NCBI GenBank assembly: GCA_027485855.1
Contig: JAIXQD010000020.1
Coordinates: forward strand, 26,451-90,450
Direction of reading: 5' to 3'
Length of the DNA stretch: 64,000 nt
DNA from: Rickettsiales bacterium
Lineage (GTDB): Bacteria > Pseudomonadota > Alphaproteobacteria > G027485855
Part shown: one piece after another, positions 55,409-63,995 of the stretch
How the letters are laid out: each line of letters starts with the position of its first letter
Numbering within the stretch: the stretch's first letter is position 1
Program-made: the position numbers and the translations under genes
Notes under the pieces: generated by a model
Told to the model about the DNA's origin: nothing
Databases searched by the model: none
What the model saw: only the letters and a program-made list of their open reading frames with translations

Positions 55409-57496
55409 CTATTTAGGCGCATTATGCGCTAAAGGCAAGCCAGCCGCCGCCAACGCGTCTTGCACGGCAGCCACCGTCAATAATTCAGGCAAAACAATGC
55501 CGTCCGGTGCCTTCGGCCCATAGACCACATTAAAGGGTATGCCATAGCGACCGTGACTGGCCAAATAAGCGCCAATCGCGGCATCACCCGCCGTCCAATC
55601 AGCCTGTAGTGGCAAGAGCTCGCTGTTAAATAACAAAGTCTGCAGGTTTTTATCGCTTAACACCACGCGCTTATTATATTGGCAGGTGATGCACCAAGCC
55701 GCTGTCACATCAACCAGCACCACCCGCCCTTCGGCGCGGGCTTGTGCCAAGGCCGCTTCGCTAAAAACCTGCCAGCGCGTATCTTGCGCAACTGCAACAT
55801 GCATTTTAGGCGCAAACAACACCAACAGCAGCGGCAATAACAACAAGCCTAGCGCAAAGCGCTGTTTGTGGCGCAAGGCCAGCAGCAGCACAGCCACACT
55901 TAATAAGGTACCCAGCGCTATCAACCAGCCATCAAGCCGCCATAACACATAAAGCAGCCACACTGCCGTAAGCAGCAGCAGCAGCGCTAAAATACGCTCT
56001 AGGGTTATCATCCATGCACCAGGGCGCGGCAGGGCACACACCACTTTGGGCCACAGCGCAATGAGCAAATAAGGCAAAGCTAAACCAAGCCCCAAAGCAC
56101 TAAAAATAAGCACTACCGCAAGACTGCCTTGGGTGAGCGCAAAGGCCACCGCCGTGCCCACAAACGGCGCCGAGCAGGGCGTGGCCAAAAGTGCGGCAAA
56201 TAAACCCGTAACATATTCGCCAGCAAAACTGGGGCGCGCGCCCAGTGTGGGCGCACTACCCGGTAATTGTGCGGTCAGGCCATAAGGCAAGCGTATATGC
56301 AACCAGCCTAATAAATTGGCGGCAAACAACACACAAAGGCTAAGCACCAACAGCACAAATAGCGGCGAATGAAACTGCCAGCCCCAGCCCACCGCTTGCC
56401 CGCCCGCTTGCAAGGCCATAACCACCAAAGATAATAATAGGAAAAAAGTCATAATACCGGCCGCACTGGCTAAAAAGCCCCGCCGCACATGCACCGCCTC
56501 CTTACCGCTCGATTGCAACACGCCCAATATTTTGAGCGACAAAACCGGCAGCACACAAGGCATGAGGTTTAAAATCAAGCCACCCAGCAAGGCCAGCAGC
56601 AAAATGCTCAAAAGGCCAAAATTAAAAATACCGCCCGCCTTTGCCGCACCGATTAAATTTGGCACAGTGACGACAGCGCTGGCAGCGCCATCAGTAATGG
56701 TGAGCGTGTGCGCCATGCTACGAAAGCGCGCAACTTCGCTATCGGCTTGCACGAGGGGCAAACGCAAACTTACTGCCAGCCCATCTTGGCTGCGTTCAAT
56801 TTTAGGTGCGGCAAAAACCGGTTTTGCCGGGCCCTCAACAAACACATCTGGCGCTTGCCACGCTTTTTGCGCTTTAAGCTTAAGCTGCAATTCGGCTTTT
56901 TCATTGGTGTCGCCCAGTAATGCCACCGATTCTAACTGCCAGCCTTGCGCCTCAAGGCTTTGCGGCACATTTTGCCATGCGGCTTGCACCAGCTCTGCTT
57001 GCGGCGTTGGTTGTGCGGCGCCCGCTGGCCAAGCAACTGACAATTTATGTGTTTCTGGCACGCAAATATCGTGACACACAAATAAAGTGACCTCGCCGGC
57101 AAGCTCGGTTGCGGCTCCTGCCTTGGTTAGCTTTAAGCGCAGGGGCAAAAATATGCGCCCGCCATAACCATAGCTCACTAGCCCCAACTCATCGAAACGT
57201 TGCGGCGCGGGCCAGCCTACTTCTATGGCGCTGATATTTTGCTGGTGCAGCCAATTAAGCTCGGCCATTTCGCCGGCTTGGCCCGGAAAGCGCCAATAAG
57301 TTTTCCACTCGGGCGCCAAATCAATTTGCAAAACCGCATCAAGCGTATTGCCCTCGCCAGCGCTGCTGGTGGCGGCCAAAAGCTCGATGCGGCTATGGCG
57401 CGGCTCGCCAAAAGCAAAAGCGGCCGGGGCAAAGACGGACAAGGCAAAAAGCTGCACACAAAGCAAAAATAGTAATATTTTTAAAAGCTTATGCAC
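55409..57496 (-). CDS. Thiol:disulfide reductase of the ScsB/DsbD type
   Basis: 695 residues. A signal peptide is followed by a periplasmic N-terminal domain (about 30-270) with a Cys pair in FVCHDICVPETHKL. The central membrane domain has NLMPCVLPVLSLKILGVL and ATPCSAPFVGTAVAFAL, each with the redox Cys. The C-terminal thioredoxin-like domain carries VDVTAAWCITCQYNKRVVL (WCxxC). It moves electrons from cytoplasmic thioredoxin to periplasmic proteins, the reducing counterpart of the DsbA/DsbB pair also encoded in this window. Confidence 0.92.
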   Translation of the reverse strand: MHKLLKILLFLLCVQLFALSVFAPAAFAFGEPRHSRIELLAATSSAGEGNTLDAVLQIDLAPEWKTYWRFPGQAGEMAELNWLHQQNISAIEVGWPAPQRFDELGLVSYGYGGRIFLPLRLKLTKAGAATELAGEVTLFVCHDICVPETHKLSVAWPAGAAQPTPQAELVQAAWQNVPQSLEAQGWQLESVALLGDTNEKAELQLKLKAQKAWQAPDVFVEGPAKPVFAAPKIERSQDGLAVSLRLPLVQADSEVARFRSMAHTLTITDGAASAVVTVPNLIGAAKAGGIFNFGLLSILLLALLGGLILNLMPCVLPVLSLKILGVLQSSGKEAVHVRRGFLASAAGIMTFFLLLSLVVMALQAGGQAVGWGWQFHSPLFVLLVLSLCVLFAANLLGWLHIRLPYGLTAQLPGSAPTLGARPSFAGEYVTGLFAALLATPCSAPFVGTAVAFALTQGSLAVVLIFSALGLGLALPYLLIALWPKVVCALPRPGAWMITLERILALLLLLTAVWLLYVLWRLDGWLIALGTLLSVAVLLLALRHKQRFALGLLLLPLLLVLFAPKMHVAVAQDTRWQVFSEAALAQARAEGRVVLVDVTAAWCITCQYNKRVVLSDKNLQTLLFNSELLPLQADWTAGDAAIGAYLASHGRYGIPFNVVYGPKAPDGIVLPELLTVAAVQDALAAAGLPLAHNAPK

Positions 57497-57602
57497 AGGG
57501 GCCTCGTTTTTGTGTCGCTATAGTCGAGATTTTAATAAATAGCATGTCATAGTTAATATGTGATGTCATAAATTAATATATTGGATTTTTGGCGGAGAGG
57601 AT

Positions 57603-58268
57603 ATGACCAGCCCACGCGAGCACATTAAAAAAACGCTCTCGGCCAAAGCCGCCGGCAGGGCCGCGCATGCGGCCACGCAAGGCGCTGCCAAAAAAGGCAA
57701 AAAGGTCATGAGCAGCGATAATTACGTGGGCAAATTACTGATTGCCATGCCATCCATGCCTGACATGCGTTTTTCGCAGGCGGTGATTTATATTTGCTCG
57801 CATAATGAGCATGGTGCCATGGGTGTGATTATCAACCGCGCCATGGCCAATATGAGCTTTACCGAATTGCTCGAACAGCTCGATATAAAACATCACAACA
57901 AAAATGCCGGCTTGCGGGTGCAGTTTGGCGGGCCAGTTGAGGCCGGACGCGGCTTTGTGCTGCATAGCGATGATTACCAGCAAGAGGGCACTATTGTGGT
58001 GCAACCGGGTGTGGCGCTCACGTCAACGGTCGATGTTTTGCGCGCAGTAGCCGAAGGCGATGGCCCCGAGCAGGGCTTTTTGGCGCTGGGCTATGCAGGC
58101 TGGGAAAATACCCAACTTGATGCCGAAATCGAAGCCAATGCATGGCTGCTGGTCGATGCCCCACGTGACATGCTGTTTGATGCCGACCTAGAAAATAAAT
58201 GGGAGCGTGCCATCGGCCTATTGGGCTTTGCGGCACATCAGCTATCGACCGATGCTGGCCGTGCCTAA
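57603..58268 (+). CDS. YqgE/AlgH (UPF0301) family protein with Lys/Ala-rich tail
   Basis: 221 residues from the ATG at 57603, which has a strong GGAGAGG site. From residue 36 on it is YqgE: NYVGKLLIAMPSMPDMRFSQAVIYIC, HGAMGVIINRAM, LRVQFGGPVEAGRGFVLHSD and GYAGWENTQLDAEIEANAWL. Function is unsettled (AlgH regulates alginate in Pseudomonas). The first 35 residues are a basic Ala/Lys extension (AGRAAHAATQGAAKKGKK) absent from most homologues; a shorter start at 57708 is possible but lacks the strong site. Confidence 0.9.
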   Translation: MTSPREHIKKTLSAKAAGRAAHAATQGAAKKGKKVMSSDNYVGKLLIAMPSMPDMRFSQAVIYICSHNEHGAMGVIINRAMANMSFTELLEQLDIKHHNKNAGLRVQFGGPVEAGRGFVLHSDDYQQEGTIVVQPGVALTSTVDVLRAVAEGDGPEQGFLALGYAGWENTQLDAEIEANAWLLVDAPRDMLFDADLENKWERAIGLLGFAAHQLSTDAGRA

Positions 58269-59181
58269 TTGGTATAAAAAACTCCGCGATTTGTGGCTTG
58301 GCACTGATCTGCTGCCGCCCGAAGCACAAAAGCCTGAAATCGTCGAGCTGCCGCCCGAAGAAATTTATGTAGCCCCCACGACGCCCACCCTGCCGCCACC
58401 ACCACCGCCAGAATTACAACCGCAAGCGCGCAGCCACTATGATGAAGCGCGGCTATTTCTGGCCGAAAAAATCTGGGGCGAAGGCGAGCTGGGCCCCGGC
58501 AAAGAACGCCAGCCCGATTTGCTGCGTGGCTTTGGCCTAAACCCCGCCATGAGCGTGCTGGATATGCGCGCGGGCTTGGGTGGGCTCGTTGAGCGCATCT
58601 ATCGCGATTATAATACGCTGGCCAACGGCATCGAGCCCGATGCGCTCACGGCAGAAACCGGCATGAGCCGCATCACGCGTCATGGGCTGCAACGCAAAAC
58701 CCCGATTGCCGCCTACGAGCCCGAGCAATTTAACAGCGCCCGCAAATGCGACTGTATTATTGTGCCCGAGCTGCTTTATCTGGTGCAAAATAAAGATAAG
58801 TTTCTGGATGCGGTGGTGCAGGCGCTGAAAGAGCGCGGGCAAATTTCTATCACCGATCTTGTTGTCGATGATGTGCAGCTGCCCGATGTGCAATTTTGGT
58901 GCGAGGGCGAGGCGCGCGACCCTTGGCTGTGGCCGTTCGAGCGGGTGCGGCAAGCGCTTGAGCTGCGCGGCTTTGAAATTCGCTATGTCTCCGACATCAC
59001 CCACGAGCAAGAAGCAGAAATAAAAAATGGCCTTGGCCAGTTTCTGCGCAGCATCGACCGCGAAAAACTGACGCAAACCGAAAAACAAGCCTTGCTGGCC
59101 GAAGCCGAATATTGGACCAGAAGGCTGGCGGCCTTTAAAAACGGCCTGCGGCTTTATCACTTTTTCGCGATACTTAAGTAA
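58252..59181 (+). CDS. Class I SAM-dependent methyltransferase-like protein
   Basis: 309 residues from the ATG at 58252, overlapping the end of yqgE. After a Pro-rich linker (TTPTLPPPPPPEL near 43-55) there is a Rossmann-like motif MSVLDMRAGLGGLVERIYRDY (D-x-R-A-G-x-G), then ANGIEPDALTAE, IIVPELLYLVQNKDKFLDAVVQALKERGQISITDLVVDD and FEIRYVSDITHEQEAEI. The arrangement fits a methyltransferase, but the glycine motif is altered and no substrate can be named. It could be catalytically inactive. Confidence 0.65.
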   Translation: MLAVPNWYKKLRDLWLGTDLLPPEAQKPEIVELPPEEIYVAPTTPTLPPPPPPELQPQARSHYDEARLFLAEKIWGEGELGPGKERQPDLLRGFGLNPAMSVLDMRAGLGGLVERIYRDYNTLANGIEPDALTAETGMSRITRHGLQRKTPIAAYEPEQFNSARKCDCIIVPELLYLVQNKDKFLDAVVQALKERGQISITDLVVDDVQLPDVQFWCEGEARDPWLWPFERVRQALELRGFEIRYVSDITHEQEAEIKNGLGQFLRSIDREKLTQTEKQALLAEAEYWTRRLAAFKNGLRLYHFFAILK

Positions 59182-59215
59182 GCTCGCTTTTTGCTATCTG
59201 GTTACTATCTGGCAC

Positions 59216-59244
59216 TTGACAAGCCCCGCCTAATTTGGCTAAAA
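59216..59244 (+). promoter_or_regulatory. Possible rpmJ promoter
   Basis: A perfect TTGACA at 59216-59221 is followed after 17 bases by CTAAAA (59239-59244), a weak -10, 30 bases before the rpmJ start. Confidence 0.4.
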
Positions 59245-59273
59245 CACAGCCTCAATTGACCGGAAGATGTGCC

Positions 59274-59399
59274 ATGAAAGTACTTAACTCATTGAAATCA
59301 GCCAAAAAACGCGACAAAAACTGCCGCGTGGTGCGCCGCAAAGGCCGCGTTTATGTGATTAACAAGAAAAACCCACGCTATAAAGCGCGCCAAGGTTAG
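59274..59399 (+). CDS. rpmJ: 50S ribosomal protein L36
   Basis: 41 residues, too short for routine gene calling: [20 protein letters not shown], then [21 protein letters not shown]. This is the 41-residue form of L36 found in proteobacteria. It lacks the full zinc-ligand set of the zinc-binding form, with a single Cys. It is transcribed alone between a promoter with TTGACA and a clear terminator. Confidence 0.95.
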   Translation: MKVLNSLKSAKKRDKNCRVVRRKGRVYVINKKNPRYKARQG

Positions 59400-59458
59400 T
59401 TTTTGGGGGGGGTTAATCTTCAGGGCTAATCTTATAGCAAAATGCTGATTTCTTACTA

Positions 59459-59484
59459 AAAGGCCGGCAAAACCGGCCTTTTTT
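59459..59484 (+). terminator. Rho-independent terminator of rpmJ
   Basis: AAGGCCGG (59460-59467), a CAAAA loop and CCGGCCTT (59473-59480), followed by T-run. The A-run before the stem makes it partly bidirectional. Confidence 0.92.
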
Positions 59485-59585
59485 ATTTTACCCCCCCCTC
59501 TCTCATAGCACTCACTTAGATAATTAAGCCTCTGTTAGCCGTCTTAGCCTTAATTTTAAGATGTTAGCCAGCAAGAGGGGCCGTG

Positions 59586-61160
59586 ATGCGGATTTTTTTT
59601 GAACATGAGCGTAAAACGCATATGCTCGATAGCAGTGTGTTGCGCGAATTAGAGCGCGCGCTGATTGACACCTATAATGAACAAACTAACGAAGACGCCA
59701 TTCTTATCGAGCGGCCTTTGCTGGCTCAATTAAAAGCAAATATTGAGCCGCTTATTGCGCTTTACACGCGTTTAGAACATTACGGCTTTCCTGAAACAGC
59801 CGAACCCGACCGCTCGCATCAAGAATTGGCCAATATATGGCAAAACCAGCTCGATATGATTGAGCATGTGCTGCGCAATTCAATCTATCGGGGCTTTAAT
59901 TCTTCTAAAACTGAAATCATGCAAATGTGCCATGGCTTTGCCCATGCAAAACAATTTATCGAGCGACATGCATTAAAATTGGTGCGCGATGATATCGCCT
60001 CGCTGCAAGATGGCGACCCGCCAGTATCGCTGGAGCAATTATTTGCCGCGGGAATACAAACATTAAAAGGCGGAAGATCCGCAGAGCTTAATCCAGATGA
60101 TTTTCTTACGGTTACTGTCATACCCACAGCGCGGCGTCCAATGACTGCACCCATACTGAACCCCACATTTCTAGATCCCTCGACACACAACAAACCCGCC
60201 GCAAAACCCGCCGCAAAAAAAATTGATAAAGACGCCCTCGCCACCGCCATGAAAAAGCTAGAGGGTTTAGTTGGCCTTGATGAGGCCAAAGAATATATCG
60301 GCGATATCCCCATTCAACTGCACGACCAAGAACAGCGCTTGCGGCATGGGCTTGCGCCGGTGCCGGTGAGCTGGCATTTGGCGCTTTCGGGGCCACCGGG
60401 CACGGGTAAATCAACCTTGGCCGAGATATTGGCCGAGGTGCATAAAGCTTGTGGCCGTCTTAGTCGTGGTCATTTGGTGCAAGCCAAAGCAGGCGACCTT
60501 GTCGGCGAATATGTTGGCCACACCGCTGGCAAAATAAATGGTGTGATCAGAAGTGCCATAGGCGGCGTGCTACTGCTCGATGAGGCACATGGGCTTTTAT
60601 CGGAGGGTAATAAATATTCTGACGAGGTTTTTGCACCGCTCATGGATGCGATGGAAAAACACCGTGATAATTTTATTGTAATATTTGCCACCTACCCCGA
60701 CAAGATCGATAAATTGCTTGAGGCCGATCGCGGTCTGGCCCGCAGGCTTGGCACAATTTTAAAATTGCCGCATTACACACCGGCGCAACTCCTTGAAATC
60801 AGCAATGGCATTTGCGATGGCTTTGCCCTTACGCTTGATGCCGATGCCAGCGCGCATCTGCTGCAAGTTTTTGGCCGCTACACCGATAGTCATGGCGCAG
60901 TCAGTCATGGGCAGGAAAATTTTGGCAATGGCGGCTTTGCGCGCAAAGTAATCGAGCAAGCAAACTTAGCCCGCGCCAGAAGGGTTTATGTCTCGGCCGA
61001 TAGTAGCCGTGAGGCACTGACAACTTTAAGCCGCGCCGATATCGAGGCAGGCTATGCCCGCGCCAAAAAAGCCCACGAAACCGCTAATGACGTCGTCGAT
61101 GGCCCAAGCCGCAACCCGATTGGTTTTCAAATTCCGCGAGCCCAAGAGTTGCAGAGATAA
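59586..61160 (+). CDS. CbbX/SpoVK-like AAA+ ATPase with unknown N-terminal domain
   Basis: 524 residues from the ATG at 59586, with AGAGGGG 5 bases upstream. Residues 1-200 are helical and unrecognised. A Pro/Ala/Lys linker leads to the AAA+ domain: LVGLDEAKEYI, Walker A SGPPGTGKST near 267-276, the pore-type loop GDLVGEYVGHT, Walker B VLLLDEAH near 328, and the arginine-finger region RGLARRLGTILKL. The closest families are CbbX (Rubisco activase), SpoVK and the EccA ATPases. No Rubisco or type VII secretion genes are in the window. It is probably a remodeller of an unknown target. Confidence 0.82.
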   Translation: MRIFFEHERKTHMLDSSVLRELERALIDTYNEQTNEDAILIERPLLAQLKANIEPLIALYTRLEHYGFPETAEPDRSHQELANIWQNQLDMIEHVLRNSIYRGFNSSKTEIMQMCHGFAHAKQFIERHALKLVRDDIASLQDGDPPVSLEQLFAAGIQTLKGGRSAELNPDDFLTVTVIPTARRPMTAPILNPTFLDPSTHNKPAAKPAAKKIDKDALATAMKKLEGLVGLDEAKEYIGDIPIQLHDQEQRLRHGLAPVPVSWHLALSGPPGTGKSTLAEILAEVHKACGRLSRGHLVQAKAGDLVGEYVGHTAGKINGVIRSAIGGVLLLDEAHGLLSEGNKYSDEVFAPLMDAMEKHRDNFIVIFATYPDKIDKLLEADRGLARRLGTILKLPHYTPAQLLEISNGICDGFALTLDADASAHLLQVFGRYTDSHGAVSHGQENFGNGGFARKVIEQANLARARRVYVSADSSREALTTLSRADIEAGYARAKKAHETANDVVDGPSRNPIGFQIPRAQELQR

Positions 61161-61195
61161 TTTACCAGTCTAGCTAACCGGCCTAATTTACTGGC

Positions 61196-62620
61196 CTAAT
61201 TTACCCAGGCAATCCGCAAGACATTGGTGTTGCCCGGTGTGCCAAAGGGCACGCCTGCTGTTACAACCAGCCGATCGCCGCTTTTGGCCAGCCCATCATT
61301 TTTAGCAATGGCCACGGCTTTTTCCACCATCTCCGAAAAATTATTGACGTCTTCGGTCACCACCGGATGCACCGCAAAGGACAAAGTTAAACGCCGCGCC
61401 GTTTCAGCTTTTGAAGTAAGGCACAAAATGGGCACGTTGGGGCGCTCACGCGCGGCCCGCAAAGTGGTAGAGCCGCTGGTGGTGTAAGTGACAATCGCGG
61501 CGGCATCAATCGTGGTGGCTACCTGACGCGCGGCAGCGGTTATGGCATCGGCCGTGGTATGTTGCAGCTCGGGGTGGGCTGCATCCATAATCGAGCGATA
61601 AAACGGGTCGCTCTCAATGCGTGTGGCAATGCGGTTCATCATCGCCACAGCCTCTAACGGATATGCGCCCGAGGCTGTTTCGGCTGAAAGCATAATGGCA
61701 TCGGTGCCATCAAAAACGGCAGTGGCCACATCAGACGCTTCGGCCCTTGTGGGCGCGGGCGCACTAATCATGCTTTCCAACATTTGTGTGGCAACAATGA
61801 CTGGCTTTCCGGCAAGGCGGGCTTGCCGCACAATCAGTTTTTGTAAACTCGGCACATCTTCCGGCGGTAGCTCAACGCCCAAATCACCCCGCGCCACCAT
61901 AACGGCATCGGCGCGCTCAATAATTTCCATAAGGTGGGTAATGGCCGAGGGTTTTTCGAGCTTGGCAATGAGCTTGGCTCTGCCCGCCACCAGCTTTTGC
62001 GCTTCGGCCACATCTTCAGGCTTTTGCACAAAGGACAGCGCAATCCAATCAACGCCCATATCTAAAGCAGCGGCCATATCGCGATGATCTTTGGCGGTCA
62101 GTGGGCTAAGCGGCAAAATGGCCCCAGGTACATTCACGCCCTTGCGGTCGGATAATTTACTGGCATTGACCACACGGCACTGCGCGTAATCAGCGCCGCA
62201 TTGCTCTATGGCTAAGCGTACGCGGCCATCATCCAGCAATAAATCTTGCCCCACAGCAATGGCCGAAAAAATCTCGGGGTGGGGTAAATTCACCCTTTTT
62301 GTATCACCGGGCGTAGTGTCTAAATCAAGCCGAAAGCTTTGCCCCGCCACAAGCTCAATCGGGCCATTGGCAAAAGTGCCAATGCGCAATTTCGGCCCCT
62401 GCAAATCGGCGACAACGCCAATGGGTCGGCCCAGCTCACGCTCAATGCCCCTTATCATAGCCAAGCGCGCTTGATGGTCGGCGACAACGCCATGGCTAAA
62501 ATTAAGCCTGAATAAATCGGCCCCTGCCAGCACCAAAGCCTTAACCAGCTCGGGGGTGTTTGAGGCAGGCCCCAAAGTAGCTAGGATTTTAGTCTTGCGG
62601 ATGCGGGCGGGTAAAATCAT
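61196..62620 (-). CDS. pyk: Pyruvate kinase
   Basis: 474 residues from the ATG at 62620. RIRKTKILATLGPASNTPELV, LFRLNFSHG, AKLEKPSAITHLMEIIERADAVMVARGDLGVELP and DGTDAIMLSAETASGAYPLEAVAMM are the signature blocks, including the active-site Lys and Glu. It makes ATP and pyruvate from phosphoenolpyruvate. Its start overlaps the upstream lipoprotein stop by 4 bases. Confidence 0.96.
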   Translation of the reverse strand: MILPARIRKTKILATLGPASNTPELVKALVLAGADLFRLNFSHGVVADHQARLAMIRGIERELGRPIGVVADLQGPKLRIGTFANGPIELVAGQSFRLDLDTTPGDTKRVNLPHPEIFSAIAVGQDLLLDDGRVRLAIEQCGADYAQCRVVNASKLSDRKGVNVPGAILPLSPLTAKDHRDMAAALDMGVDWIALSFVQKPEDVAEAQKLVAGRAKLIAKLEKPSAITHLMEIIERADAVMVARGDLGVELPPEDVPSLQKLIVRQARLAGKPVIVATQMLESMISAPAPTRAEASDVATAVFDGTDAIMLSAETASGAYPLEAVAMMNRIATRIESDPFYRSIMDAAHPELQHTTADAITAAARQVATTIDAAAIVTYTTSGSTTLRAARERPNVPILCLTSKAETARRLTLSFAVHPVVTEDVNNFSEMVEKAVAIAKNDGLAKSGDRLVVTAGVPFGTPGNTNVLRIAWVN

Positions 62621-63027
62621 GGTGCGGGCGCCGTTTGTGGCATTGTATTTGGCGCAGACCCAGCCGCGCCAGACCAAGCCGCTCCACAGGGGCCGGCACA
62701 GGCCAGCAAGCTATCTTCGCAGGCCGCATTACAGCCGCCAACATCACAAAATTGGGCGCGGGTGCTATAGGCGGGCAATAACACACTACGGCCTTTAGCG
62801 CCTTGCATACGCGCATCGAGCGTTTGTTCAGATAAACATTGGCGATAGCGCAATTCGCACTGTTTGCGGCAAATATTTTGCTGGGCGGTGCATTGTTGCT
62901 GGCACTGTTCGCTGCCTTGCGGCCACAGCAATTCTTGCGCGGGTTTATCGGCAGGGTCGGCAACCATGGCACCCTGCCCCACACAAGCAGATAAAAGAAA
63001 CAAAGCTGTGATTAAAAAATATTTCAT
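62617..63027 (-). CDS. Cysteine-patterned lipoprotein
   Basis: 136 residues. The lipoprotein signal YFLITALFLLSAC has its lipobox Cys near 15. The mature chain contains two regular Cys modules: C-x3-C-x6-C-x3-C-x6-C (about 42-64, QCQQQCTAQQNICRKQC) and C-x4-C-x3-C-x6-C-x3-C (about 93-114). The shared C-x3-C-x6-C-x3-C spacing suggests helical hairpins held by disulfides or a metal site. I do not recognise the family. It is translationally coupled to pyk. Confidence 0.75.
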   Translation of the reverse strand: MKYFLITALFLLSACVGQGAMVADPADKPAQELLWPQGSEQCQQQCTAQQNICRKQCELRYRQCLSEQTLDARMQGAKGRSVLLPAYSTRAQFCDVGGCNAACEDSLLACAGPCGAAWSGAAGSAPNTMPQTAPAP

Positions 63028-63058
63028 GAATAGCTCCGAACGCTTGGGCTGTTATAGC

Positions 63059-63763
63059 CTAATTTGCTGCGGTGAGCAAATCGGCGCGGCCATAGCGGGC
63101 GACACCCGCCTCGCCCTGTTCGAGCCATGCCCATAATTGATCATAAAGCGAAAAATGCCACCATTCTTCGGGGTGACGCACAAAGCCCGCATGGCTCATG
63201 GCATGCAATAAAATTTGCCGGTGGTGATGATATGTTTGCTCTTGGCCCACTGTGGCATTGGCATAAAAATCAGGGTGAGAGTGCGGGGCCATATCGTCAA
63301 TATTTCCGCCCATGGGCACAATGGCGCCTTGCGCATCTATCAGTTGCAGGTCGATGGCGGCGCCCGTGCTGTGCGGCGGCGGATGCAGCGGGTCTTGGCT
63401 GGGAATGGCCCATATTTTATAAACCTCGGGCAAAAGCGCCTCTCGCGCTGCGGGCAGTGCCAGGCCACGCGCACGGGCCAGCTGCTGTAAACTATATTCA
63501 ACCATATGGCTTTGCACCACAACCGGCCGATAGGCATCAAACACATAAAACCGCAAGTCAGGCGTGCTTTGCTGCAAATGCTGCTGGGCGCGCCACAGGG
63601 CCTCGGCCACTTTTTTGCGCAAAAACCACGGCCCCATTTGCGGATAAACCGCCCCACAAGCCTGATAAGGCGCGGGATTATAACGAGCAATGCTGGCCGG
63701 CAGCGGCACCATGGGCTCGCCACACTCTTTAATGGGTAAATATCGGTAAGGTTTAAAGCGCAT
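63059..63763 (-). CDS. D-alanyl-D-alanine dipeptidase, VanX/DdpX family
   Basis: 234 residues. The zinc-peptidase M15D motifs are visible: FYVFDAYRPVVVQSHMVEYS (Arg of the active site), PPPHSTGAAIDLQLIDAQG with the His/Asp ligands (HSTGAAID), and HPEEWWHFSLYDQLW with Glu and the third His. It cleaves D-Ala-D-Ala, recycling peptidoglycan precursors; the vancomycin-resistance VanX is a relative, but no van genes are nearby. There is no evident signal peptide, so it is probably cytoplasmic. Confidence 0.9.
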   Translation of the reverse strand: MRFKPYRYLPIKECGEPMVPLPASIARYNPAPYQACGAVYPQMGPWFLRKKVAEALWRAQQHLQQSTPDLRFYVFDAYRPVVVQSHMVEYSLQQLARARGLALPAAREALLPEVYKIWAIPSQDPLHPPPHSTGAAIDLQLIDAQGAIVPMGGNIDDMAPHSHPDFYANATVGQEQTYHHHRQILLHAMSHAGFVRHPEEWWHFSLYDQLWAWLEQGEAGVARYGRADLLTAAN

Positions 63764-63825
63764 GGCCTAGTTTATGGCGATTCTGCTTTTCTGGCGATTC
63801 TATGAAAATCTGCGCCCCTCTCATT

Positions 63826-63995
63826 AAAAAAAGCAAAAATAAGGCTACCACTGAGCTTAAAGTTAGTATGGTTTCTCCCCTCGGAAGGGCATATAGCCCA
63901 GAACCCGCATTTTTGTTATGCAAAAAAGCAAAAATAAGGCTACCACTGAGCTTAAAGTTAGTATAGTTTCTCCCCTCGGAAGGGCATATAGCTCA
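63826..63995. repeat. Direct duplication with 95-base period
   Basis: A block of about 75 bases (AAAAAAGCAAAAATAAGG... to ...GGGCATATAGC) occurs at 63826-63900 and again at 63922-63995, nearly identical (one G/A change in TAGTATRG and C/T near the end). The sequence between the copies is unrelated. The block contains a promoter-like TTAGTATAG. Confidence 0.85.
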
